From the NCBI GenBank assembly GCA_951230915.1, contig OX579634.1:53829570-53893569 (forward strand): DNA of 64,000 bases, in the 5' to 3' direction. Origin of the DNA: Antitrichia curtipendula (Eukaryota > Streptophyta > Bryopsida > Hypnales > Leucodontaceae). The notes under the pieces are model-generated. The model worked only from the letters and a program-made list of their open reading frames with translations, made no database searches and was not told the DNA's origin. Made by a program: the position numbers and the translations under genes. Positions 33,774 to 45,516 of this stretch are shown here, in pieces. Within the stretch, counting starts at the first letter, position 1, and the number at the start of each line of letters is the position of its first letter.

Positions 33774-34399
33774 TTAAAAAAATTTAAATATGAATTCATA
33801 TTTGGAATCCTAGGCCCCAAATCAGATAGAAGAAGTCACACATTACAAAAATTGACAACCAAAAATAAGGGACAAACTTTTACATCTATGATAAGTGTGG
33901 GAAACAAAATAACAAAAATAATGTGACCATGAGGTTTTGTCCACTCCAACCAAACGCTAACCGTGTTATCTAGTGTGAATGCGGTTGTAGTTAGGATTTG
34001 GAAACTGGGGATTCAGAATGTAAAAGTTGATGCTATAGGCTTTATCCAAAGGATACACTTAATAGAGTTAATAATAAAGTTTGCCTTGTGTTTGTAAATG
34101 GGTGTCAAAGGAAGGTTTAAATAAGAATAGTACAAAAGAAACACAACACCAAACTCCATTAGACTTCAATTTTGGTGCTCCAAGGAGTTTCATCCCGTGT
34201 TTTTTCCAAAATTGGCTTGTGGTTCCATATTGTACACACTTTACGATTAACTCTAATAAATTCCCACTCTTCCTTGAAAGACTTGTAGCACTACTTTAGA
34301 TAAAATAATTATAATATAGTGGAGCCACCCACAACCGACCAAATAAGCAACTGTGGACATGATCTAGAGTAGTGCAAGGTGAAGCAAATATTTCCAAAG
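33774..34399. other. Spacer including dispersed-repeat copy 2 (33940-34085)
   Basis: 33940-34085 aligns with 5926-6120 (see there). The remainder is AT-rich without a supported gene. Confidence 0.45.
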
Positions 34400-34722
34400 G
34401 TGCAAAGATAGAAATGATGAAGATTGCCAAAATTTTGGTGATTTTATCACTTGAGTTGAAATTACTATAAATGTGGAAGCCAAAAGTTGGTCTAGACCCA
34501 TGCCCAATATATAGAATCTTCCAATTTTGATCATTCAAGATTACTTTTCCACTCACTACTTCCTACTTTCTTACTCACTACTTTGGGACATGTGTCATGA
34601 CCTTACTAGTCCCAACCTTGAAAAGGAAAAAAATAAAATAAAATCCAAACTTCAGTTGGAAATTTGTTACAGCCTTGGTTGAAAATAGGTTGGGTATGAA
34701 TCCCTGGTTGGGAGTCGTTGAT
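34400..34722 (-). repeat. Inverted-pair repeat, right copy
   Basis: Reverse complement of the series at 30597-30910: GGAAGCCAAAAGTTGGTCTA, TTGATCATTCAAGATTAC, ACCTTACTAGTCCCAACCTT and, at its outer end, ATCCCTGGTTGGGAGTCG. An AAAT microsatellite follows at about 34799-34825. Confidence 0.7.
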
Positions 34723-34919
34723 TACCTGTTCCCGTGGGCCTGGATTCTCTCCTCAGTTTGGTCGCTTCTCTCAGTGTTCTGTTTTGGTTTCCGTTGTTTA
34801 AAAATAAATAAATAAATAAATAAAAGTAGTAGAAAATTGCCGAGGGCTGAGTTCTCCTGGTTCGATGTACATTTCCCCTTTTCAATGGTAATTGTCCATG
34901 TGTTTCAAAGAAGAAGAAG

Positions 34920-35450
34920 AAATCATGAAACCTGGTTGGGAATGGGTGGGTCCCACCTCACGTCCGTTGGCTCGGCCTGTCCTGAACTGAACTCGTGAGC
35001 CAGGCACGGAAGTGAACCCGGATATCCGGCAACATTCCAGTAACTTACTACAGTAGTGCCATGGCTTTTTCTAAAGGACTCCCGCCATCTGCGGCACGGC
35101 AACCCGCCTGGCGAATCCTGAAGACTCCCTCGCTTGGAGGATCTAAGAAAAGGAGGAGGAGGGGCTCTCACGCGGGTGTCGGCTGCCCCCACCTGCCCTG
35201 AGGTCCACGTGGCACTTTCCCTGAGATAGTGTGTCCCTGGATACCGTGTCGGCGAACGGGAACGCGCTTACGCGCCTCCGCAGTCCACGCTGAGTGGCCC
35301 ACCGGCCTCACGGCTCAGGGCTCAGGCTGTCAGGTCTCCAGTCTCCACTGGCCCCTGGCTTGCAGGAATAATGCACGACGGACAGAATCCATCCATTACC
35401 TTCTTCTTAAACCTTTCCGGAAGTTTTTAACCGCAGCTGAATACAAAAAA
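34920..35450. other. GC-rich island without a recognised gene
   Basis: Composition rises sharply over about 500 bp. ORFs exist on both strands (35192-34923 minus, with an APPPPF stretch; 35229-35513 plus), but neither peptide is recognised and codon patterns are not persuasive. Candidates are a dead first exon and promoter, a noncoding RNA promoter or a fragment of a GC-rich element. Confidence 0.3.
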
Positions 35451-35475
35451 AAAAAATGCCTAAATAACTGGATTT

Positions 35476-35570
35476 GGAGCAAAAAATCTGCAGTCAAAAA
35501 AGTCACTGAGTAAAAACTGCCTAAGTAAACCTGGAGTAAAAATCTGCAGTAAAAAAGTCACTGAATAAAG
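35476..35570. repeat. Two-unit tandem repeat, about 57-bp period
   Basis: An AATCTGCAGT core, followed by an A-run and AAAGTCACTGA, occurs in units starting near 35476 and 35533. Confidence 0.7.
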
Positions 35571-38439
35571 TTTCATCGACTTTTTGGACTGCAGCCATAC
35601 TAGTTTACAGTAATCTTTACCCAGGTGTTCTTGGTGTTGTTGCAGAAGTACATAAAATGGTTTGCCAATGAGCTGCAAGGGTCCCTTTTCCATCTTTGAA
35701 AAGGGCCCCCCGTACGGTAAACAAAATTGTCTTACATGGCTCCTTAGCCAACCCCAATTCTTGAATTATGATTGAAAGTTTCTTCTAGGCATCTAGGGAG
35801 GCATAATACCTTTTCAACATGGAGAGGACCTTGGCTTCGATTGATTATACAATGTTATGTATTGATTGCTTTCTTTATGAAGTTGCATGCAGTTGGGATA
35901 GATTTGGAATTTGCATTTCAACTCTTACCGATGGCGACCATTCTTGTCAATGGTGGGACTATTTGTGCATCGTTTCTATCAAGTCAACTAATTGAGTTTG
36001 GATTATGGCAAGGGTTTGGGGTTAGATTTGGACCTATGCAATCATGTCCTTATGAATATTAATTTCCTAGTGAAATGGGGACAATGACAAGATTTTTGTT
36101 TCAAACAAAAAAAACCCGTTGTGTTATGGATACTAATAGAAATTGAACTATAATAGGTCCAAGTGTCTTCAAGGAACTTAATCATAGTATGTTATAATAA
36201 AAGGAAGGTAGGTGTACATATTCAAAATTGCCCCAGATCCCATTGCTTCTCTATTGTGATCCTTCCTTTTGGACCTAAATGTACCTTGTTTTAACTAACT
36301 TATTGAAAATTGTAAAAAAAATCCACATTATGACAACTCAATATTGAATTGTGATTGGAAGGATTACAATTCTATTAATATCACCGTGTAGGTTCTATAC
36401 ACATCCCATGCTTGATTTGATTAAAGATTTGAGTTTGTATAGGTGCAACCAGTTGAAAAAATCATGAATTACTCCATTGATTTCTTGATATCTATAATGT
36501 AATGTGTAAAAAAAGGTGAAATGCTTGGTGAAATTAACCTTCCATTGTCTATATCTTATGATTTGCACCTCTAATGCTTGGTTTGATTAAAATTTTGAAT
36601 TTGTATGTGTGGAATTAGTCCAAGAGAGTACAAAACACTTCAATAAATGATCAAATCCATCTCTTTGTACAAGGCATTGATATAAAAATAAGGTGGAATT
36701 GTCAATGAGACTTACCTTCATAAGTTTGTTGTTTCTGAATCTTGAAACACACTTTTGAAAAACCATTGCAATTGTGAAGGGAATTAACAATGCTACATAG
36801 CATCCACATAATACATAGTCTCTCCTTTGGGGACAACAATGGGAAGCTATGTGCTTTCACTTTGATCACCTATAATATATATTTCCTTTTTAAGATTCAT
36901 TTATTTTTCTTGAAGTTTTTTTATTAAAGATTTAGAGAACACCCCATGGAACTACTACTTGAGGTGGCCACAAATTTTAGATAGGAACTTTTCTTACTTT
37001 GCAACCATTGTTATCAAGTTATGAAAGTGTACTTTATGATCAAGGCCAAGCTAAAAAGCTAAGCTCATTGGTCAAGCTAGAAAAAAATTGAGCACTTTCT
37101 CTAGTCAAGCTAAATGCATATCAAGTTCTTGGCCAAAAAGAGTGTTTAGAATTTTCTATTTTCTTCACTTGATCCCAAGCTATTTTCCTTTAATTTGTGA
37201 ATTGAACCGTTTTTTCAAATACAAAGTCCACTTATTTTTTCTATTTTTACTTCAAATATAGATTTTATAGATTTTTCACTAGGATTTTTTTCCCAATTCC
37301 ACCAGCTAACTTTGAACTAGCCGCCAATTCTTCCCAAACATAAAACCCAAGTACAGAATTTACCCAAGTACTGAATTTGCTATCCTCCAACTCCGTCCTT
37401 GAGGACTTTGGTTTGGGATTGATGACCGAGGTACAAACGTAAGTCCACTCTTGAGTTTCTTTTCTTCTTACCGTTTCCAGTTTACTGTACAACTCCTGTT
37501 CTGACTTCTGACCTGACCAAAAGAGCTCTAGAATTATTTTGGGGGGCAAATATTGGAATTGGCCCAGTGAACCGACCCCTCGCTCATTCCCGAGGAAAAC
37601 GCTGAATTTTTTATTTGCCATGCATGATAAAATTTGTAAATTCTGAATTCATATTTGCAATCAGAGGCCCTCAATTGGTGGGGACATTGGTGGGGACAGG
37701 TGTAGAAAAGAAATTAAGCAAGCACAAATAGAGGCTCTTTTATTTTACATGCACCCCTGGAATGACTTTGGGGGATGAGCGAGGAAGTTGGTTCATCTCA
37801 GCCTTGAAATTGAGTTCATATGTAGTAACAAAGTTTTGCCAACCAACAACAACCAAAAGATTATGTAGGCTAATTTTTGTGAAGGAAATTTTCATTTTTT
37901 TTGGTCAAAATAGCCAAGCCAAATTATTCATGTATTTTAAAACCAATAGTCAAATTTGACTTTGACCCCAAAAGAACGAAAGGAGCTCACTTTGGGCTTT
38001 TTGAGAACTTAGACATGCTCTTTTGACTTCATAATTTGAAATTTTTGAATTAATTTTTTAAGATGGGATGATAATCATCATAATCTATGTGTGAAGCTTT
38101 GTTTGACATCATTCCAGTAAATATTGCAAAAGTTAAAAGATTTTTTTAATTTTCAATGTCAAAATTGGCAACAAAAAAAGTATTCTAAAAAAATATTAAT
38201 TAATTTTTGAAGATTGTATAGAGAGATACCTTTTCAAACACATTTGAACCATTCAATTCCAAATAATGAGATAAAAGTTATTAGGAGTTTTATTTTGTAG
38301 GCAATGAATGTCAAACAAGACATATAAAGTTGTCTTTTTGCTATCATTTTTGAAAATTTTCATATAAAAAAATAATAAAGGATATTAATTGTTTACTAGA
38401 ACATTCTCACCATTGGGATTAACAATTCTCTAATTCTTC
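35571..38439. other. AT-rich spacer with a 165-bp tandem duplication at 36405-36730
   Basis: Two diverged direct copies share AATGCTTGGTTTGATTAAAA / CATGCTTGATTTGATTAAAG at their starts and a GAAATTAACCTTCC / GAGACTTACCTTC region at their ends. The minus ORF 37621-37265 (118 codons) is the longest here but is not recognised. No gene is called. Confidence 0.4.
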
Positions 38440-38606
38440 CAAATCCCAGTGAAAAAATCCCAAATCACTCATTGAAAGTCAAAGTATTGTAGAAGATTTC
38501 ACCATTTCACACGAAATTCAGAAGGTGAATAGTTGCACTTCTATCCTACCTTAAAAGATTCTTTATCATCCATTAGACACCAAACATTTGCTTCAACATT
38601 TAAGGG
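38440..38606. mobile_element. TTAA-family short MITE, copy C (left-truncated)
   Basis: It shares CATTGAAAGTCAAAGTATTG, GGTGAATAGTTGCACTTCTA and AGATTCTTTATCATCCATTA with copies B and D. It ends CATTTAAGGG followed by TTAA (38607-38610). The left end is missing. Confidence 0.65.
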
Positions 38607-38610
38607 TTAA

Positions 38611-41600
38611 AAGAGAAATTACAACTTACCACCAAAAGATCCAAGGGCCAAAGACAAGCACATGAAACAAAAGATAATACAACAATCTCCTATTTAGCTT
38701 CCTAGTTTCTTCCATTTTGTGCAAAAAGAGGGCAAGAACTCCCAATCCTATTGGAACAAGTATAAGCAAGGAGACCCATTTCACTAACCATTGCATTTCA
38801 ACTTCAAATATTCTTAAAATTTCACAAAGGTCCAAAAAATATAAAACAACTTAAGTTAGATATCAATTCCATTTTTTTTTAATGAAAGTTTACTAAAAAT
38901 ACTTCAAGGAGTTTAGCTTCCCCCCAAATGCAAATAAATTGGTAAATGTTTCATTTAAGGACCTCCTACCTTACAAGATGTGTGTTACTCTATTTGTACA
39001 AGGTCCTACAACAAAATCTTAATGGTTTTGTAAGTGAGGGTTGGATTCAACAAGGTAGTGACGAAATTAAATTTCCGTGTATCTAAGATTTTGAGAGGTT
39101 CAAGGCACCTTTATCCACTTATAAGATTACATGTGGCATTTTTTGACAAAAATTATTAGTTCATACTCTTGTATATAAAATGCAAGAATGACATACCTGT
39201 ATTCGAGAGAGTAGACCTTGTACTAATTGGTTTAGAGATGAACATTACATACAATGAGAGTGAGTGTGTGGTGATTGAGTTATTGTCTATAAATGGCATA
39301 ATTATAAGTGTATAATAACTATTCATGTTAGTTATATTAAGATATATTTAAATATATTTATGTATATTTTTGTTTGTTTCTAAGTATATAAAAATTAGTA
39401 TTTTTATATATTAATGTGTATTATAAGTATGCATTTTTTAAAGAATTAGTAATTCTATTTTGAAATTTTATTTTATTTGGATTATATGTTTATTTGACAA
39501 ATTTTGATATTTGTCAATGTTATATATAGTGGATGTTGTGGTAGTGTTGGGCTAGTGCTAAATGCAAGTATAGGTCTTGAGGAGTATCTATACTATTGTT
39601 GTAAATTCAAAATCCTCTCATAATTACAATCAAATGAAACTCTTGTGAGATAATTGATGGTAGGAAATTAGTACAATTGATTTGTTTTTGGGATATTGTA
39701 TCAAATGTTCAAGTTCTAAATACTTAGAAATTGGAGTGCTTTTCTCTTAGCAAACTTTGTTTTAGTGTTCATTGAAGATAATTAAAAATAATTCTTTGCA
39801 TAAATTTGCAAAATCTGAATAGATTATACATAAGGAAATTTACATTGTTGAGATCCAAAGAAATCCTATTTTAGAATGAAACATGTAAGAGTTGTTTAAT
39901 AATATATTACATATTGGGATTGCTATAATATTTTCTAGTGTTTGTTTGTTTGTTTTCTTTTTTACTCAAAATTACTACAATATTTCTTTAAAAACTCACA
40001 AGTTGTCTTTAATCCTTAAAGATTCAAAGTCCTAAAATGACCTTTTTAAGATTTTTGGAAAAGTTTGTACTATGTCAATTTTTATAATATTGTTAAGTTT
40101 TATTTGAAGGTGAAGAAATATCTTCAAAAATATTGTACAATTTCCATAGTACGTTCCTTACATTTTTTTTGAGAGTTTATATATAAAGATATTGCCCTCA
40201 ATACAAAACAAGGACCATTGAAAGAGAAAATATAAAAAGTAATAATGATTTTAAAGTAACCTTTGTAGAATATATCAAAATCTACACGGGGAGATTTGAT
40301 TCCTTAAATACTGATTAGTAAATTAAAAAATGTGATGGTTTTTGTTTTGAATGTAGTCACAGTACCTTCTAGAATAAAAAATATTGAATGTCTATTATTT
40401 GATCCAATTTTGATAATTTTCAAAAATAAAAAGATGAATTTAATGTAGATTACTTGCAATAATGTTGTCACCATTGGAATTGGGATTATCAATTCTATAT
40501 TAGAGTTGTATGAAATTTAAATTTTATATTTTGTATCATATCTATTTCTACTTAATTATTTTTTAAAGAATGAAAATAAAGGTTTTAATGGGAATTTTTT
40601 TTTTGATTTCCAACTTAATTTTACAAAACATTGTGAAAACTTCAAGTCTCTATGGTGTAAAAAATTTAAGCCAAAAAATTCAACGTTTATTGAGCTTAAA
40701 ACTTAGGGGCTTGTAGATTAGTATTACTTTTCATTCTTCAAATTCTATGATTTTGCCATCTATAAGTTCAATGTTACCAAAAAATATAATTATACATTTA
40801 TTGGTAGTATAAGGTAAAGTTCTTGGGTTGAATGTGTCAAGGACAATGAATCAATATTCAAGACAAACAAGATTTGAAGCCAAAAACAAATAGTGAGACC
40901 AAAAAAGATATAAGGATTTTATAAGATGCATGTATTGTATGAAAAAATACAAGAAACAAGCTTAGCTACAAGGCTTCAAGACTTGTGTTGGTAAGATTGA
41001 AGTTTTATAAATCTTACCTTCAATATATATTATAATTGTATCCACATCTACCAAAAAAACATATAAAAAAAAGATAAGATCTTTTGGGAGACTTAAGGAA
41101 ACCCCAAGATATTTTAGGATGTTTTGAAAAGCCGCATTTATGGTTTAGAAGAGACACTTTAAGGTTTCAAGTATCCTGAAGTCACTTAAGATATTAAATG
41201 GGTATGTCTAACTTTCTAAGAAGATTTAACTTCTACACGTTACCATAAATATCCACACCAACTTGTATAGTATAAGTTGGTCCTATACACAATATTTTCT
41301 CACTTACAATAAAACCCTCCAAATTAGACATAGTGCATGTACCACTAAAGTATTCTATTTATTGATTATGATTGTTTTGTGAAGAGCAAGTAATGTAAAT
41401 CATTTTGATCAATTAAAAAATTTCCGCATTGTTTGCTCAATGATGAACAATTAAAATCAGTAAATGGAACAATTTCAATGTTACATGCACTATTTCCAAA
41501 CTCGAGTTTTTTAGCGGGATGGAAGGATTATGGTTTTATCTAATCCTAACATTTTAACAGTTATAACTGACCCCAAATTCATAGGATAGGTTGAAAACTT

Positions 41601-44003
41601 TTAATAAACAAATTGAGGTGCTATATAGAGATTTGAGATGTTCTTAAACATGATGTAGAATGTTTGCCCTTGATAGGATGTCAAAATTAATTATTTTTTG
41701 CATTTTTTTCATAGAAATGTTCATTTTAGAAATATTGTGCTTAAATATAGGACTTCATAAATATTTTTAGGATTTGAAGTGTTTAAACTTTTGAAGTATC
41801 GATAGAAGTGAAACATCTCTTTTATTCCCTTTTAATCACTTTCATATAGAATCCTACCTTTATTCTATGTGATGTACTTTCACCTAGTATTTTCAAGCCA
41901 TTGCTTGATAAAAGGTCATACAATTTATAATGTATCAAAATTCATTTGTAAAGAATTGGTCCCTTGAACCTTACTTTTATTTTTATCTCATTTTTTGTCA
42001 TTTTTTTGAGGTAGTTAATACCTTGAATTTTATTATTATTATCATTTTATTTTTAAAAATAAAAATAATTCATTAGTTTTTATTACTATTTATTTTTATA
42101 TATGATCATATTTACTTTAATATACTTTCAACTAGTTTTGCAACAAGGGACAAACTAGCACATGTACACTTAGAAATATTCACTACTATGCTTATAATTG
42201 TGCTTACAAGTATACTATAGATGATAAAATTATTATAAGACAAAGAATTTTTTCAACATTATTTAATATTTTGATAATTTGCAATTAGTAGTATGTGTTG
42301 TAATTATAAATTTAGTTTGTGATTGATTGATTGCTACAGAGAATTGACCTTTATATTGTCCTTTCCTCATCCCATGAAAACACATCAATTTACAATGTAC
42401 TTTAAGGGGCAAAATTTGGAAAATTTGCAATCACATTTGGAATTTGAGACCCAAATTATATAGGATAGAATGACATATTAAGAAATACAAAGTTAACCTC
42501 TACAAAAGGGGAGGGGGGGTATTATATATGCAAATGAAAGATAGGATTCACACTATGTTTCCAAGTATTTAATTTTTTCCAAAAAATAAGGTGTAACAAT
42601 GTGCTTGAAATATTATACAAGAAAATATTCACATATGTAAAAATTCATTAGAATTTCGGCATTTTTTAGAATTATTACTAGTGGAAGAGTAGGAAGACAA
42701 CTTGTCCTACAACTAAGGTATATCGCTATACAATGTATTTTTCTTGCCTATCTATCTCCAAACCCTAACTTGCCTTAGGGCGTGTCTCTTATTTGACAAT
42801 CATTTGTAAGACAAAGACATATGTTTTTTTAATTGTATTATTGGATAGTTGCAAGAAACACCTGTTGCTCACAATAGTCTTAGTCAAGGTATTGTGACTT
42901 TTGGGATTTTTTTTTTAATTAAATAAAATATGAATAATTTGTAAAGCATTCAAAATAATATGTGTAAAAATTCAAGCCTAGAATTTTTTAATCTTTAATA
43001 ATCGTGCACAAAAACAGAGTGATGGAAAATGCAAAAATATAAATACTTTGAAATTTGATTTATTAGAAAATAGTAAAAACATTCAAAAAATTAAAATAGA
43101 AAAAGCCATGTTTCCTAAATTGAAGATGCTTCTTCTCAACCATTTGCATCTTAGGAAAAAGAAAATTGTGTTTTCTACATGTACGCAAAGGTAGTGTACT
43201 TTGAGCACATGTGGAAGGTGGACAATTTATTATTTTTAGAAAATATCTTGTAGGTTTGTATTAATTTAGCAGAAGTCATTTTGAATCCAATTTTTGCTAT
43301 TCAAATTTGCATTTTTGGTTAAGAAATAGTACTAAAAAAATCCAAATGGCCAAGGTAGACATCCAATTGAGGGCAATTAAAAAATTGTAAAATATTTTTT
43401 TTTAAATGAAAAAAACTACTCAATGTATACAACTACAACATATACCTTTATTTCAAATTTCATAGAAAATGAACATACAACGCAAAAGTTATGATAAAAA
43501 ACCCACCTATCCAAGACTAAGGGGATAAAAAAAAGAACAAGTGTTTTTTGCAACAATCCTTTTCTATTTGTGTTTTAAAAATTTTCATAATAGAAAAATT
43601 TGGTGAGTCCTCAATTCTCACTTAGATGAGTTTTGTCAAATGTAGTAAAAAGAATCCCCAAATTTCCTATATTCTTTTTGCTTAGGAGGGCAAGAAATTG
43701 ATGTTGTCTTTGTTTAGGCCCCTTAAAGTCAAATTGTCAAATCTCCATGGTCATGGTTCACATGCCTACATAATTTTACTTGTTTATTTTGGCACATATA
43801 TGGCATTTTGGCTACAATAAGAAGTAACAAATTTGTCAAGCCTTGACATGTACTCCAACGGCAACATAATGATTTTTTTTTGTTTCTCCCATCAAACCAG
43901 ATGATTGTGCTTAGGCTTTGGATACCACACTATAAGAAATTTGTGTTTTTTTTTACGTTCAAAATTTGGACATCCACTTTTTTGGACATCAAACATAACA
44001 TTA
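38611..44003. other. AT-rich desert, no gene recognised
   Basis: About 5.4 kb of strongly AT-rich sequence with only short chance ORFs. No RNA gene, strong inverted repeat or tandem array was noticed by eye. Confidence 0.45.
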
Positions 44004-44443
44004 GGATGGAAAAAATAACATTTTTCTTGGACATTTTTAGTATTTTGAACATTTTCTTGGACATTTTTAAAATATTGACCATTGAATTTATTATTCATCA
44101 ATTTAAAAAAATGAGAATTAAAAAATCTTGTGAAATTTGTACACATTTTCAAACAAAAAGAGTGGAATGACAAAACTAACCAAATTGGATACTATAAAAT
44201 TTGAATTTTTTCATGTATGCGTCAATTTGAAATTTAATGATTGATATTATTAGCATATTTTTGGGAACACCTTCAAAATTTTTGAATTCATTCTAATTAT
44301 TTTGTGTTTATAATCACACAAAATTTGACTTTGTATTTTAAAAATTGCTAAAAATATAAATTTGAATTTTTTTCTCCAAATTTAGCTTGCTTGTGCAGAC
44401 CAAAGACTAAAAATGTCCAAGAAAAATGTTATTTTTTCCATCC
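44004..44443. mobile_element. TIR element, 440 bp, with 38-bp perfect inverted ends
   Basis: The left arm 44004-44041, starting GGATGGAAAAAATAACATTT, is the exact reverse complement of the right arm 44406-44443. Just inside the left arm a CTTGGACATTTTTA phrase repeats. Perfect arms suggest recent activity. No target-site duplication was evident. ORFs inside on both strands are mutual shadows in AT-rich sequence. Confidence 0.75.
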
Positions 44444-44699
44444 CTGTTATTCCTCTCATTGTAAAAAAATTTATATTTGCTCCCTTTTTTTTGTTAGACT
44501 ACATCCTCTAAATAATCTTTTAAATACTTCTCACCTTGAAAATTTGAAAATCGAAAAATGCAACAAGTATGTCAACTTGTTACTCTAAAAGATTTTACTT
44601 CTCAAATTTTTAGATTTGTTTCATCCTATCGAGAATTTGCCATTGAAAATTTGAAAAGGACACATTGTGTTGTTTTAGTCCTTGAGGGATTGAAGGTAA

Positions 44700-44923
44700 C
44701 CTTGTAATGACGTGGTGGCCTAAAATTGTCCAATAGGTGATAAAAAATTCTTCTATGTAAGACACAAAAGTGCAAATGTTCATCCCTTGAAAATTTGTAT
44801 GTAAAGTAGAGGTTTGACACAATAGTTTAACCTCCAGTGAGTGCTCCTGGATTATTTTAACCAAATGATTCACATGGTACCCAAAAGGATGATTTCTACG
44901 GTGACCAGTCCGGCGTTTCAAGG
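44700..44923 (-). mobile_element. TTAA-family short MITE, copy E (inverted, 224 bp)
   Basis: On the minus strand it begins CCTTGAAACGCCGGACTGGT, followed by CACCGTAGAAATCATCC, and later GGGATGAACATTTGCACTTT, the same landmark order as copies B and D. Its flanks are degenerate (GTAA and TTTA). Confidence 0.65.
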
Positions 44924-44943
44924 TTTAGGATGATTTTGGTATA

Positions 44944-45200
44944 GGGCAATGCGCGCAGAGGAGGACATTTTGCCAAATAATTGGTCGACGTGGAGGGCCG
45001 ATTATTTGGCGCAATGCCCAATGATAAGGACCATTGCCCAATGTGAATCACGATAAAAACACGGGATGATAATCAGTGTTGGATGAAATATCCGTAATGC
45101 CCGATTACATGGGTTTGCCCACGTAATTGGGCATTACGGCACAGAAGCCTCCCACACAGTGAACGGCACAAGTCCCGGGAGTGGTTTACGTCCAATGCCC
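44944..45200 (+). promoter_or_regulatory. Inverted-repeat and AATGCCC cluster upstream of NCL
   Basis: Two hairpins lie 320-570 bp before the NCL ATG. GCCAAATAATTGG (44972 region) pairs with CCGATTATTTGGC (near 44999-45010). CGTAATGCCCGATTACATGG at 45093 pairs with CCACGTAATTGGGCATTACG ending 45138, in 21-nt arms with 2 mismatches and a 4-nt loop. AATGCCC or its variants occur near 45013, 45033, 45096, 45129 (complement) and 45194. The GGGCATT core and the ACGT core in the second hairpin are plausible transcription-factor sites. The region could equally be a small foldback insertion. Confidence 0.45.
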
Positions 45201-45516
45201 GCATGAGTTTCAGATCCACCGCCTGTTGTCAGTTACTTGCGACCAACGAAACGGCAACTCGTTTTCCCGCCCCCCCGCCCATTTCCTACCGCCCTGACTA
45301 TCTACCTACCTATCACCCCCAAAAGAACGCAATACGTTGCGCCAGGCGCTTCACGAGCCTGCGGCGTAGTCCTCGGTCCCTGCGCCCCTCGTCATCTCGT
45401 CGTCGTCTTCGACTCTGCATCCCGCTCTGGTGTATTCCAAATTTTCCTTTAGGCGATGCTCACCAGTTCTCCCTTGCACTTACACTGATTTCGCCACCGC
45501 CGCGCATGCACGCACG

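Noticed and set aside
37265..37621. Minus ORF of 118 codons
   Set aside because: Open and starts with Met, but not recognised, without promoter, splice or family support; left as spacer.
43880..44173. Overlapping ORFs on both strands (96 and 93 codons)
   Set aside because: They lie across the 44004-44443 inverted-repeat element in AT-rich sequence, and neither peptide looks like a protein.
44610..44921. Minus ORF of 103 codons (MKRRTGHRRNHPFG...)
   Set aside because: It coincides with TTAA-family MITE copy E, so the open frame is incidental.
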